A DNA stretch of 64,000 nt from Microglena sp. YARC. Lineage: Eukaryota; Chlorophyta; Chlorophyceae; Chlamydomonadales; Chlamydomonadaceae. Within the stretch, counting starts at the first letter, position 1, and each line of letters begins with the position of its first letter. The notes beneath the pieces were generated by a model. That model was not told the DNA's origin, ran no database searches, and saw only the letters and a list, made by a program, of their open reading frames with translations. The stretch covers positions 58,463,682 through 58,527,681 of the forward strand of contig CM039463.1 of the NCBI GenBank assembly GCA_022414725.1, written 5' to 3'. The position numbers and the translations under genes were made by a program. Below are positions 43,858 to 53,138 of the stretch, piece after piece.

Positions 43858-44276
43858 GAAGAGATGCGGACCCCGCATCTGATCGTAATAAAGGTGGGAT
43901 GTGAATACCAGGCGTAGTCGTAGTCGTATGTGCCGTGCTCAAAATATACTTGATGAATCAAGTTGGTTTCGGAGAAAACCATTTAACATCCCTTTTGAGT
44001 ACTCCGGGAAAGATAGCTTTATGAATAAAGCAATCTGACCGCCGTGTCGTATTCGTCGAGTGCGATGGGTTGGTGATGGGCCCGTTTTTTCGATGTACGT
44101 CGGGACATAACGGGCGTAACACGTGATTTCCATGCATCGACGATGTGAGGGGCACTTTTCTTGACCGCCTTGGCGAGTTCCCAAGTGTCTTGCTCAATAC
44201 CTCACCTCTTCTCATTTGTTAGCTTCTTACCTCCGCCACTGTAAGTGGTTGAGATCTGGGTCCGGCTCTAAGGGGT
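43858..44276 (-). other. Gypsy-2 3' untranslated region
   Basis: Shared with Gypsy-1 (36400-36820). Short frames present but no domain; both copies keep the same non-coding sequence up to the polypurine tract. Confidence 0.7.
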
Positions 44277-46466
44277 TTAATACCTACGCCACCAAAACGG
44301 TGGTTGGGAGTTTGGTTTGTTTGTCCTCGACACACCCCTGATGTAATGGGGTTTTTTGCTTTGTGGGTGCTTTTTCTTTTTGTTTAAAGCACAGAGTCTC
44401 ATACACCCTCGCGGTGTCAAGTAGACTTTAACATGTAATGTAATGTAATGTAATGTAATACCGAAGTCTTGCCATCGGACCAAGTATTCGAGACGTCGTT
44501 TGCTGGATGTGCTTATGACACGCGACTTCTCGCGCATGATGCATTGGATATTCCAAATTGTGCCGTCGGAGTCGAACTCAAGCGGTTGTCCAACATGGAC
44601 AACGCCATCGGAGCGCCAATGCTTGATCAAACCCACGTGAAACACGGGGTGGATGCGCTTCATCTTGGGCAAAGCCAAGCGGCACGCCGTGACTTGCCGG
44701 ACGACTCCGGTGACCTCGTCGCGTGGACCAATGCATTCCGTAATCGTATAGGGGCCAACAAAACGAGGCGTAAATTTTGGTTTACCCGTTGCCTTGAACT
44801 TCATATTGCGGGTGGACAAGAGAACTTTATCACCAAGGTTGAAGAAAACCTCCGTTCGTCGTTTATCGTAATGGGCTTTCTGCCGATCCTGAGCGGCTTG
44901 CATGCATGCCTTGCATTGATCTTGTCGCTCAATGTGATCGGCCCACCAATTGTTGGCAGCCGGACATTTCGATTCGACCTCCGCCTTGAGCGGCGTCGTA
45001 GGGTCGTAACCAAGGTACGCCCGAAAGGGGGTGTTTTGAATGGACTCTTGGTAGGAATTGTTGATTGCAAATTCTACAAGCGCCAAGGATTTATCCCAAT
45101 CGTCGTGGTACGGCCCCACGTAGTGGCGAATCATGTCCTCGATGACTCGGTTCATGCGTTCCGTTTGACCGTCAGTTTGAGGATGAAACGCAGTCGAAAA
45201 CGCTTGTCGCGCGCCCATTAATCGATGGAGAGCCACGCCAAAATGGCCTGTGAATCGCGCATCGCGATCACTGAGGAGTTTCTTTGGGATACCATGATAG
45301 CGGATGACGCGATTGAGGTATAGGGAAGCGAATTCCTCTGCGTTTATCGTACTATGACACGGTTCGACATGAACCATTTTTGACAGTTTGTCGACGAATA
45401 CAGCGATGGCGTCATGGCCAGAAGACGTTGGCGGAAGCGCCGTAATGAGGTCTGTGGAGACACATTCCCAGAATTTCTCAGGAATTTCCACGGGAACCAT
45501 GGTACCGTTAGGCTTTGCGTTTCCGGGCTTGTTCGTTTGGCACTTATGGCATTGTTGGACGAAGGCAGTAACGTCCGCCGTGACTTTGGCCCAAGTAAAA
45601 GTGCGGGTGACCAGCTCCAATGTCTTGGTGCGACCGCAATGGCCCATGTAAATAGGGTCGTGAGCTTTGCGGATAATGTCCAGGCGAAGGGCTGCGTCGA
45701 TGGGGACACACAAAAACTCGCGTCCGTACTTGTTTTTCTTGAACCAGTAACCGTTTCTGGAAAACTTATCGCGGAGGCGCTTGCAGCCCGGCGTGAACTT
45801 CGAGTCCAGTTTGTATCCAGCCAAAATTTGATCCATGATGGACGAAGAGGAGGGAGTCGACGCAGCGGGCGTATGCCGACTGCGTCGTCGCGATTCTTTG
45901 CCCGGAACCAAAGGTACGGGGAGGACAGTCGGTGGGCGGGGAAGGATGTCAACGACCGCGGGACCGATTGCAATAGGACGTCGCTTCTTTGATTGAGGCC
46001 GGCATTTGCTGACCAAGAGAGAGAAGACCAACAGCTGGTGCGCAACCGCGACGTTGGCGGGGGCAGAGAGGTTGGGATTGCGACTGACCGGGTCTGCCAT
46101 ATTATTGCGACCCGCGCGATACTCCCAAGTATAGCTAAAGGGCGCAAGGTCCTCCTGCCATCGGCCCATGCGTCGTGAAAGGACCGCCTTGGTGTCAAAA
46201 TACGTGAGCGGATTGTGGTCAGTGACCAATGTCATGTGGGAACCTTCGAGGTAGCATCGCCACTCGGTCAACGCGTGAACGATTGCTAGCATCTTTTGTT
46301 CCGTCTTAGTATAGTTCAGCTCCGCTGGGATATACTTCTTGCTGGCGAAGGCGATGGGGTGTTTATCTTGCAAGAGCACCGCGCCGGTACCGAGCAAAGA
46401 TGCGTCGGTAATGACTTCGAAAGGTTTGCTGAAATCCGGCAGCGCGAGGACTGGAGCGGATAGCAA
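44277..46466 (-). CDS. Gypsy-2 pol: RNase H, integrase and chromodomain
   Basis: Longest intact pol block (about 729 codons). RNase H: PFEVITDASLLGTGAV, TKTEQKMLAIVHAL, LVTDHNPLTYF. Integrase: AHDPIYMGHCGRTKT...CHKCQTN zinc region, then DLITALPP, LLSDRDARF and DGQTERMNR for D, D, E. The GPY/F-like module is FVGPYTITECIG. Chromodomain: WNIQCIMREKSRV followed by RRLEYLVRWQDFG, which would target histone marks on heterochromatin. Right after DFG the frame enters the retroposon tail (ITLHYITLHVK, from TGTAA repeats) and runs on to a TAA at 44277, so the native C-terminus has been replaced. Confidence 0.9.
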   Translation of the reverse strand: MLSAPVLALPDFSKPFEVITDASLLGTGAVLLQDKHPIAFASKKYIPAELNYTKTEQKMLAIVHALTEWRCYLEGSHMTLVTDHNPLTYFDTKAVLSRRMGRWQEDLAPFSYTWEYRAGRNNMADPVSRNPNLSAPANVAVAHQLLVFSLLVSKCRPQSKKRRPIAIGPAVVDILPRPPTVLPVPLVPGKESRRRSRHTPAASTPSSSSIMDQILAGYKLDSKFTPGCKRLRDKFSRNGYWFKKNKYGREFLCVPIDAALRLDIIRKAHDPIYMGHCGRTKTLELVTRTFTWAKVTADVTAFVQQCHKCQTNKPGNAKPNGTMVPVEIPEKFWECVSTDLITALPPTSSGHDAIAVFVDKLSKMVHVEPCHSTINAEEFASLYLNRVIRYHGIPKKLLSDRDARFTGHFGVALHRLMGARQAFSTAFHPQTDGQTERMNRVIEDMIRHYVGPYHDDWDKSLALVEFAINNSYQESIQNTPFRAYLGYDPTTPLKAEVESKCPAANNWWADHIERQDQCKACMQAAQDRQKAHYDKRRTEVFFNLGDKVLLSTRNMKFKATGKPKFTPRFVGPYTITECIGPRDEVTGVVRQVTACRLALPKMKRIHPVFHVGLIKHWRSDGVVHVGQPLEFDSDGTIWNIQCIMREKSRVISTSSKRRLEYLVRWQDFGITLHYITLHVKVYLTPRGCMRLCALNKKKKHPQSKKPHYIRGVSRTNKPNSQPPFWWRRY
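44350..44459 (+). mobile_element. Retroposon tail with TGTAA repeats in Gypsy-2
   Basis: Same ~80-bp tail as at 25127, with hairpins GTGCTTT/AAAGCAC and ACACC/GGTGT, ending in about five TGTAA units. Located on the opposite strand to Gypsy-2 coding. It is present at the same site in Gypsy-1, so it was inserted in their common ancestor. Confidence 0.72.
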
Positions 46467-46862
46467 AGCTTCCTTGAGGCCTTTGAATGAGACGAGACGA
46501 GATGTTCTTCTTTGAACAAGGAACCAAGTTCACCCTTGATGTTAGACAAGGTTTGAAGCAGGGCAGCGAGAGACGAATAGCCTTGGATAAATTTGCGAAA
46601 ATAATTGCACAACCCGAGGAATGAGCCGATCTCTTTCGCCGTTTTCGGAGAAGGCCAGTCACGGACTGTGCTAACCTTGCGTGGATCAACTTTAATTCCG
46701 TCGCGTCCAATGTAATGACCCAGGAATTAAACTTCCGTTTTGTTGAAGGAACATTTGGAGAGTTTCGCGTAGAATTCGTTGTCCTGGAGGACCTGGAGAA
46801 CCGTGGCCAAGTTGGCCAAGTGCTCCGCCGGAGTGCGTCCGTAAACCAAGATATCGTCTAAG
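46467..46862 (-). pseudogene. Gypsy-2 pol: RT thumb/connection segment, broken
   Basis: Continues RT from YLDDILVYG through KCSFNKTEV, then TAA where Gypsy-1 has AAA (Lys), FLGHYIGRDGIKVDP, SPKTAKEIGSFLGLCNYFRKFIQGYS and NIKGELGSLFKEEH. A 5-nt duplication (GTCTC) near 46490 shifts the frame before RNase H. This TAA replaces Lys, so it is a plain mutation rather than a Gln-type codon. Confidence 0.78.
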
Positions 46863-47415
46863 TAGACCACGACGAACTTGTGCAAGTAGGGCGCAATATT
46901 TGGTTCATGACCGCTTGGAATGTGGCCGGCGCGTTCGCCAAACCCATCCCAAGGACTTTAAATTCAAACTGACCCATCGGGGTAGTGAACGCAGTCTTCG
47001 GCGCGTCCTCGTCCGAAATTCGTATTTGGTAATAACCAGACGTGAGGTCTAGGGAACTGAACAAAGTAGCTCCACCTAGACGATCAATTGTCTCATCGAT
47101 ACGGGGAAGGGGATACCTATTTTTAATCGTGATGTTGTTGAGTGCTCGCCAATCGCAAACAACACGGTATCCCGTTCCACCCGGTTTCGCTATGATCATA
47201 ATTGGCGCACCGTACGGGGACGAGCTCGGGGCGATGAATCCTTGCTGCAACAGGTCGGAGACGTATTCCTCACATAGTAAAGTCTCGGCTGGACTCATGC
47301 GACGATTTCTGCGATATGACGCGTAAGCATTGTCTTGCGTTTCGATGACGTGAGGTATAACTCGATGGTTAGGAGTCCCCATAGGCAAATTGTTGAAGAC
47401 TTTCGATACTGCCAT
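46858..47415 (-). CDS. Gypsy-2 pol: reverse transcriptase palm
   Basis: Reads VFNNLPMGTPNHRVIPHV, VVCDWRALNNITIKN, FSSLDLTSGYYQIR, MGLANAPATFQAVMN. One-base deletions on both sides (near 47405 and in the T-run near 46893) put this block in a different frame from its neighbours. Confidence 0.83.
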   Translation of the reverse strand: MAVSKVFNNLPMGTPNHRVIPHVIETQDNAYASYRRNRRMSPAETLLCEEYVSDLLQQGFIAPSSSPYGAPIMIIAKPGGTGYRVVCDWRALNNITIKNRYPLPRIDETIDRLGGATLFSSLDLTSGYYQIRISDEDAPKTAFTTPMGQFEFKVLGMGLANAPATFQAVMNQILRPTCTSSSWST

Positions 47416-48893
47416 AGGAGAGCGCGCAGGTCGTTGGCCGAGATGAGTGTTTTATCGTCGTGGTCCAGTATGTTGTCGCGGATCCAATTTTCGAAATCCA
47501 TGCTTGCCACCGGGGGACCAGGTAAAGGCCCGTCGGAAGGCAGTAATTTTGTCAGCAATTTCGCCCGTTCATCGGCAGTTACGTTAGACGCCGGTAAATC
47601 CGCTCGGGATTCGCGGACATTGACCATGGCATGGTTAGCGCAAGCTTTCAAAAGCTTTGCTGCCTTGCGACCAGTAATGACTGGGTCGTCAGTCGACTTG
47701 CCCGAAAGTGCCATAGTGAAGAAGGAATGAGCCGTTTCGTCCCGCTGCCTGTTTATAGGTGTCAAACAGCAGCCGTACCGTTTGAGCGACAATGTCATGC
47801 GATCGTAGTCTAGGACGGCCTTTTCGTCGCGCATCCAGTCGAATCCGAGGATTAGGTCTAATCCTCCGGGAAGTTTGTCGACGACATGGGCGAACACTTT
47901 GCCAACATATCGTTGTATGTGTATAGGGAGCGAGACCGTCCCGCGGATTTTGATAATCCCGTCGTTTGCGCAAGTGAATCCGTCGCGTTCGTTTTCCCAA
48001 GGGCGGATGTGCAAACCGAGAACCTCAGCCGTTTGCTTTTCCATAAGACAACCCGTCGCGCCGGAGTCTGCCAATGTGAGTAATTGCTTCGCTCCTGATC
48101 GGGCGTTGAATAGCATATCGGGGGCAGCAGCGGAGTTGACTTCGTATACCCGATTGGCTCGCGTCATGAGCACGGGGGAAGAATTCGTATTTCGTTGCGC
48201 GTGATTGCGACGGATGCACTTCGTTGACCGTCTGGCAGCGATTTGTTTTTCGCGAACTTTGGGATCTAATGCCTCCGACCACCAGTGTTTTTTTCGACGG
48301 GTTTCAACCGGACTGGGGATGCCCTCCTCAGGTGCAGGGCCAAAGTATACTGCCTTGGTCACGTCGTTGATCGCATGCCAATCCTTTTTTATTTGGACGG
48401 CCCGTTCGGAGTCGGGGGGGTCATACCATACTTGGATGGCGACTTTATTCGAAGGTGACCCCTTGGGGCGGGGTTTCATATGGTGATCGCACGATTGATA
48501 CTCCTTGAATAACTCCATGCCTTGTAGGAGACTTGAGACATGTTTATCGTTACTTGCGTTTTTTGGGAGGATGAACATACCGGATGTGTCGAAGGGTGCA
48601 TCGTTTATGCATTCCCAATAGTGTTCTAACACCGACACGACGTCTTCCGGAATGGGGTGAGCGTATATGAACTCGTTTGCGATGGAGACACACATGCCAA
48701 ACTCCGTAGAGAACTTCAGTGGACAAGGGGACGACAAGGCATTAGTAGAAGTTACATCAATGGCTGGGGTTAAGCCCAAGTTAGAAAACAGTTCCTCTTG
48801 AACTTGTAACAAGAGCTCAAGTGGCTCGACTACTACTACTTTATCGCCGCTAAGTACACGATCCAGGGTTGTCAATACCTGACCGGCCGATTC
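47295..48893 (-). CDS. Gypsy-2 pol N-terminal region with aspartic protease
   Basis: The frame follows directly after the TAG at 48896-48894 with ESAGQVLTTLDRVLSGDK. No initiator is needed if the TAG is read through. An unidentified ~170-residue N-terminal region (LLLQVQEELFSNLG, then ECINDAPFDTSG) precedes the protease: LTLADSGATGCLM and GGLDLILGFDWMRDE. This N-terminal region was lost from Gypsy-1 in its gag/pol deletion. The frame shifts at 47400 and ends at 47295. Confidence 0.82.
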   Translation of the reverse strand, partial: ESAGQVLTTLDRVLSGDKVVVVEPLELLLQVQEELFSNLGLTPAIDVTSTNALSSPCPLKFSTEFGMCVSIANEFIYAHPIPEDVVSVLEHYWECINDAPFDTSGMFILPKNASNDKHVSSLLQGMELFKEYQSCDHHMKPRPKGSPSNKVAIQVWYDPPDSERAVQIKKDWHAINDVTKAVYFGPAPEEGIPSPVETRRKKHWWSEALDPKVREKQIAARRSTKCIRRNHAQRNTNSSPVLMTRANRVYEVNSAAAPDMLFNARSGAKQLLTLADSGATGCLMEKQTAEVLGLHIRPWENERDGFTCANDGIIKIRGTVSLPIHIQRYVGKVFAHVVDKLPGGLDLILGFDWMRDEKAVLDYDRMTLSLKRYGCCLTPINRQRDETAHSFFTMALSGKSTDDPVITGRKAAKLLKACANHAMVNVRESRADLPASNVTADERAKLLTKLLPSDGPLPGPPVASMDFENWIRDNILDHDDKTLISANDLRALLWQYRKSSTICLWGLLTIELYLTSSKRKTMLTRHIAEIVA

Positions 48894-49060
48894 CTATTCC
48901 CAAATCGGGATGGGACCGTTGCCATCAAGGGCCCAGTCGGGACACGTAGTCTCATTGAGGGCCGGCCAGTTAGGCAAGTCCCGCGTGCGGCAGCGTCCGT
49001 CAGCATTCAGCGACCGCACACATGTCCTCATGTAGCGGAAGCAGAAGAAGCAGCGAGCAC
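48894..49060 (-). CDS. Gypsy-2 gag C-terminal end, cut off by Copia-2
   Basis: Continuation of gag beyond the Copia-2 insertion: GARCFFCFRYMRTCVRS, DGRCRTRDLPNW, ETTCPDWALDG, PIPIWE, then TAG (48896-48894). The Cys-rich run (CFFC...C...C...C) may be a non-canonical zinc-binding nucleocapsid. After the TAG the same frame continues into pol. Confidence 0.7.
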
Positions 49061-49328
49061 TGTCAGCGCTAGCTTTCTTATGTCTTTTCTATCGTGTGTC
49101 TTCCTCAGGAATGACACAGGTCAATGTTTTTTACACCGTATTGTCACTCGTAGGTGTCAAGAAGGTACCCATGGTTACACGTGGTTCTAGTAAGCCCCGT
49201 ACCCTAAGTCATGTTGGCGGCACGCCTGTCAACCTTAAGTCTCTACCGAGACTCTGTAAATTATTCGCAAAGCTACCAAAGCTTTAGTTTCCTCCCTTCC
49301 GTTCGAAGTCCAGCTTTATAAGCTGACA
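49061..49328 (+). repeat. Copia-2 5' LTR
   Basis: 268 bp with TGTCAGC/GCTGACA inverted ends. The short frame inside (MTQVNVFYT...) is repeated in the 3' LTR and has no known domain. Confidence 0.96.
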
Positions 49329-49342
49329 GGTTATCAGCCCAT
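49329..49342 (+). promoter_or_regulatory. Copia-2 primer-binding site, half-tRNA type (tentative)
   Basis: GGTTATCAGCCCA directly follows the LTR. It resembles the Drosophila copia type site complementary to the anticodon stem-loop of initiator tRNA-Met (GGTTAT..GCCCA), with one or two mismatches, rather than a tRNA 3' end. Confidence 0.45.
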
Positions 49343-49373
49343 CAATTGCTGCAAACCACTGTCGTTGGACCAC

Positions 49374-50810
49374 ATGCCGAGCATTCCTCCTCATGCTAAT
49401 GTCACGAAGCTCACGCGTGAAAACGCAGAGGTTTGGATGTTAGAGATGTATTCATTACTCTCTATCTATGGCTGGGAGGTCGTCATAGATCGCGGTCAAC
49501 TTCAGACTACGATGTCTTGGCTGGAAGGAGCTACGGCTAGGTGTGTGGATCAATCCAAGCTACGTCAACGGACTCAACCTGTTCGACACCGACTACCTCC
49601 AGGACCGTCTACACCGACTGTCCAACGTCCAGCCCAGACCTATTGGACGCAACAACAAGGCCTGCAGCGCGACGCGGAGGCGGAGTCTACAGCTTGTGCG
49701 GGACAAGCTCCGGGAGGAGGTGGGCAAGGGGGAGGTGGAGCGCGCACCCCAGTGGTGACGCGATCTGCTGGCCCCCAACTCGGTGAGAGTTCCTTAGTGG
49801 GGCACGCCCTTGCCTGTTTCTAGTAGCGCTACCAATGCCCTGTCCTCTGGTGAAGATCTAGACCTTCACCAGACCCAGACCGCTGAGGTCTTAGCTACCC
49901 TAGCATCTCGACATGCGCAACACGAACCCTCTATTACAGATTTAGAGGAACTAGTGACAACTTCTAACGACGCAAACTTAGAAGCACTGCGTAGGATTGA
50001 AGTTCAGGTCCTTGCTTTTATGATGCTATGCATCAGCCCTGCGCTGCGGTACCACTTTGCGGCCTACGCCTACGCCCAAGATATCTGGGATGAGGTAGAG
50101 GGGTGGGTAGTCACCGCGAACGAGTTAAGGGGTCCAACTCTCATGCTAGAAATGAAGCGGCAGAAGATGCGCGCAGGTGACTTTGTTACCACCTACTTTG
50201 ACGGCATTCGGCATCAGGCCAAGCAGCTAATCCAGGCTGGGATCCCGGTCACTGAGCAGCAGTGCACCGAGATTGCAATCGCAGGAGCGGCTCCTCGTTT
50301 CACTGCCTTGCAAGTTCTTTACAGCAGCCCTGATCTGTCTGTAGGTTTCTCAGCCACCCAGCTACGGTACGAGCAGGCTGATATTGCCAATCAGCGCCTT
50401 GCCCTTGATCACCCGAATTTCCCCCCGTACTTGCTCGAAAATAAAGCCCATGCTAACCCTCCTCCCCCTGCTTTCCCTGCATTGGCTGCAGCTCCTGCAG
50501 AGGGTCGACAAGGTGATCGCCGCAACCCAGGCTATGGAGGCAAGGCGAAGCGTGGTGGAGGCAACCCTGCGCAGTCCCCTCGTGGACGTGGCGGTGGGGG
50601 AAACGGCAATTCCGCAGTCTGCTCCCACTGTCACTTCCAGGACATGTGCAGGACACGTGCTGGAAGCTACACCCGAACCTTTGTCCGGCCCGCCCTGGCC
50701 AGAATGGCCAACCTGGCAACGCTCCGCGAGGAAATGCTTCTCGTGGGAACGTCTCCCGAGCGGAGTTCGAGGCTCTCAGCAGCCAGCTCTCCGGCTTACA
50801 GTACATGTGA
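49374..50810 (+). CDS. Copia-2 gag, ending at conserved UGA
   Basis: Starts MPSIPPHANVTKLT at ATG 49374. A Gln/Gly-rich low-complexity stretch shifts frame around 49795 (an in-frame TAG lies there in the downstream frame). The capsid core includes ALRYHFAAYAYAQDIWDE and FDGIRHQAKQLIQAG. A one-base deletion near 50637 disrupts the zinc knuckle: CSHC in one frame, then the remaining His and Cys followed by WKLHPNLCP in the next. The C-terminus EFEALSSQLSGLQYM is followed by TGA (50808-50810), the same position as in Copia-1. Confidence 0.8.
50808..50810 (+). promoter_or_regulatory. In-frame UGA between gag and protease
   Basis: ATG TGA GAA. The frame is open immediately downstream for 70 codons before the protease motif WFIDSAAGRSISG and on to 52019. 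Conserved with Copia-1 at 20146. Confidence 0.55.
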
Positions 50811-52019
50811 GAAGTAGCTCCTGCCTTGATTTCTGCTACGACCCCATGGTCCACTCCTACTGATAATTGTCCTGACACCGCTTGGTTTATAGATAGTGCC
50901 GCAGGCCGATCGATTAGTGGCACGCAATCGCTGTTTTCAACCCTCACTTTCATAGCTAATGCGCCGTCTGTGCGGTTTGGAGATGGGGTTGTGCAGCAGG
51001 CTACGGGTGTAGGAACGATTTTTCTGGCCAGTGAATGGCTTACTGCCCCCATTGTCCTGACCAATGTTCTCTATATCCCTGACTGCCCAGTGAACCTTTT
51101 AAGTGTTCATGCTACTGCCAAATCTGAGGACTGTGTCATATCTTTTTCTGAGCATACCTGTGTTGCAAACAAAGGGACTAAGACCCTTTGGACTGTCCCT
51201 GCCTCAATAGGTGGTGTGTATCACTTTCTGGCCCATGGTTGCACTGTTCCTGCCTTAGCTACTGTAATTGTTGAGCCAAGTGCTGCCCCCCCTCTCTCCC
51301 TGGTTGGGTTGTGGCATAGACGGTTTGGCCATCCAGGCCAAACCGCTATGCAAGAACTCATTAATGGGGGATTGGTGGAGGGATTACCCAGCATTTTGCA
51401 CAAACAGTTGCAGCGCTTTGCGCTGGACCCGTGTGACGCTTGCTGCGTCGGAAAGGCTACAAAAGAGTCCTTTCCAGAACGTAGGCGAGTAACACATGCA
51501 CCGTTGGAATTGATACACATAGACCTGCAGGGCCCCTTTTGCATCGGTATTAGAATGGAGGTTTACCTCCTCGTGGCGGTAGACGATCACAGCGGGTGGA
51601 ACGCAGTAGTACCTATGCGCCTTAAGAGCGAGTCTGCGGGATGGATCATAGCAATTATCCGTAACTGGATGGGGCTCTTGCTCGGGGTAGCCTTCAGGTG
51701 CCTTCGTACAGATCAAGCGAAGGAGTTTCTTGTGCCAGAATTGACCAACTGGTTAGCAAGTGTTCAAGCGAAACATGAGGTTAGTTCCGTTTACTGTCCA
51801 CAGCAAAATGGGGTGGCAGAACGGTTCAACGGGGTAGTCGCGTCTATGGCTAGGACTATGTTAATCGAGTCCGAAATGTCCAAAGGATTTTGGACATACG
51901 CCTTCACCTGCGCTTCGTATCTCCGGAACCGCCTCCCCTCGAAGCGTGGAGCCACTCCTTATGAGCGGTTCTTTGGACAGGTACCTGACGTATCCTTGCT
52001 GCGAGTTTTTTGGCACTAG
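50811..52019 (+). CDS. Copia-2 pol: protease and integrase
   Basis: Protease WFIDSAAGRSISG (DSA in place of DSG), then FGDGVVQQATGVGTIF. Integrase zinc region LWHRRFGHPGQT and CDACCVGKAT. Catalytic core LIHIDLQGPF, CLRTDQAKEF and QNGVAERFNGV give D, D, E. The frame ends at an extra T in a T6 run (near 52010); the continuing frame reads GTRCYVKLLDGKTRSK. Confidence 0.88.
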   Translation, partial: EVAPALISATTPWSTPTDNCPDTAWFIDSAAGRSISGTQSLFSTLTFIANAPSVRFGDGVVQQATGVGTIFLASEWLTAPIVLTNVLYIPDCPVNLLSVHATAKSEDCVISFSEHTCVANKGTKTLWTVPASIGGVYHFLAHGCTVPALATVIVEPSAAPPLSLVGLWHRRFGHPGQTAMQELINGGLVEGLPSILHKQLQRFALDPCDACCVGKATKESFPERRRVTHAPLELIHIDLQGPFCIGIRMEVYLLVAVDDHSGWNAVVPMRLKSESAGWIIAIIRNWMGLLLGVAFRCLRTDQAKEFLVPELTNWLASVQAKHEVSSVYCPQQNGVAERFNGVVASMARTMLIESEMSKGFWTYAFTCASYLRNRLPSKRGATPYERFFGQVPDVSLLRVFWH

Positions 52020-53138
52020 GTGCTATGTGAAGCTGTTAGACGGCAAAACTCGTAGTAAAACTGACGAACGCGCAATCCGGGGTAGGCTTGTAGGGTACTC
52101 CTCTATGAGTAAAGCTTACCAAATTTGGATCCCAGAACAGCACAAGGTTGTTGTAGCTCGTGACGTAGTGTTCTTCGAAGGATCCGGCCCAGGTCCTGTC
52201 CTTGGGCAAGTGCCTTATGACGGTAGCCCGTTCTCGGAGGCTTCCTCTCCCGCTGTCATCGGTGAAGGACCTCCAGTCGTGGTAGGTATCGAACATGACG
52301 CTGCGCATTTAGTGAACGGCCCCGACGCAGGCTTCCACATGAACCTACGTTCTAGGAAGTCTGATAAGCCGATTGATGCTGGTGTGCCAGCGGTCTGTGG
52401 GGGCACTGTTTTGGGATCTTCAGATAGGGTGAATTTTAATTCTCTAGGAGCCCCTCCCCCCGCCTTGGGTACGCATTTGCAGGTTGGATTAGGTGGAGAT
52501 GGGGACAATGTCCGACATGTAGAGACTCCAGGGCTACGGCCTGGAGCACTACAGCCAGAAGTGCCTCCGAGGGCATCTCCTGAAAATTCTAGTAGTCGCT
52601 CTATTAGTCTTGCAGGAAATGTTGAGGGCTCGGCCGGGGTGTCCGATTTTGATTCACCCATGAGCACGCTTGTGCCTGGATGGATGGGTGCAAGTGGTGT
52701 AGGGGATGCAATGTCACCATTGCCTCCGCCTGGGGGGGAAGTCTAGCTTCACTACCCCGAATTTGTTACAAGCTGATAGTACCAGTATAGTAACTCCTCT
52801 ACGTGACGGTAGGCGAGCCCCTAGTCGCAGGATGTTGGGGGCTACTCCTGAGTTTGGTACCTTGTCTGCTGAGAGAGCTGCTACATTGGCTGCGGCTCAG
52901 GTGCGATACCCACCTGAGTTACCTCCAGCCCCTATTCTGGACCCAATTCCTCTTTCCCCTTGACTCGGTGTGGAAGAGCCTGAGCCTGCAGATGCTTTCA
53001 TATCAGAACCTATCAACCTCACATACAAGCGAGCTGTTGCCCTTGATAACCCTGACAGGGAACATTGGCTTCTGGCCATGAGAGATGAAATGGCATCTTT
53101 GGAAGGTCACCAGACTTGGACTCTAACCCCGCTGCCCC
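52014..53138 (+). CDS. Copia-2 pol: integrase C-terminus and linker
   Basis: Reads CYVKLLDGKTRSKTDERAIRG, YQIWIPEQHKVV, then a Pro/Gly/Ser-rich linker. A G7 tract near 52735 shifts the frame, and TGA at 52961-52963 separates PIPLSP from LGVEEPEPADAF. The RT entry MRDEMASLEGHQTWTL follows at 53080-53130. A tolerant, fast-evolving linker is usual for this family. Confidence 0.75.

Noticed and set aside
49096..49287. 63-residue ORF in the Copia-2 LTR, repeated in the 3' LTR
   Set aside because: Lies inside a non-coding LTR and is duplicated only because the LTR is; no domain.
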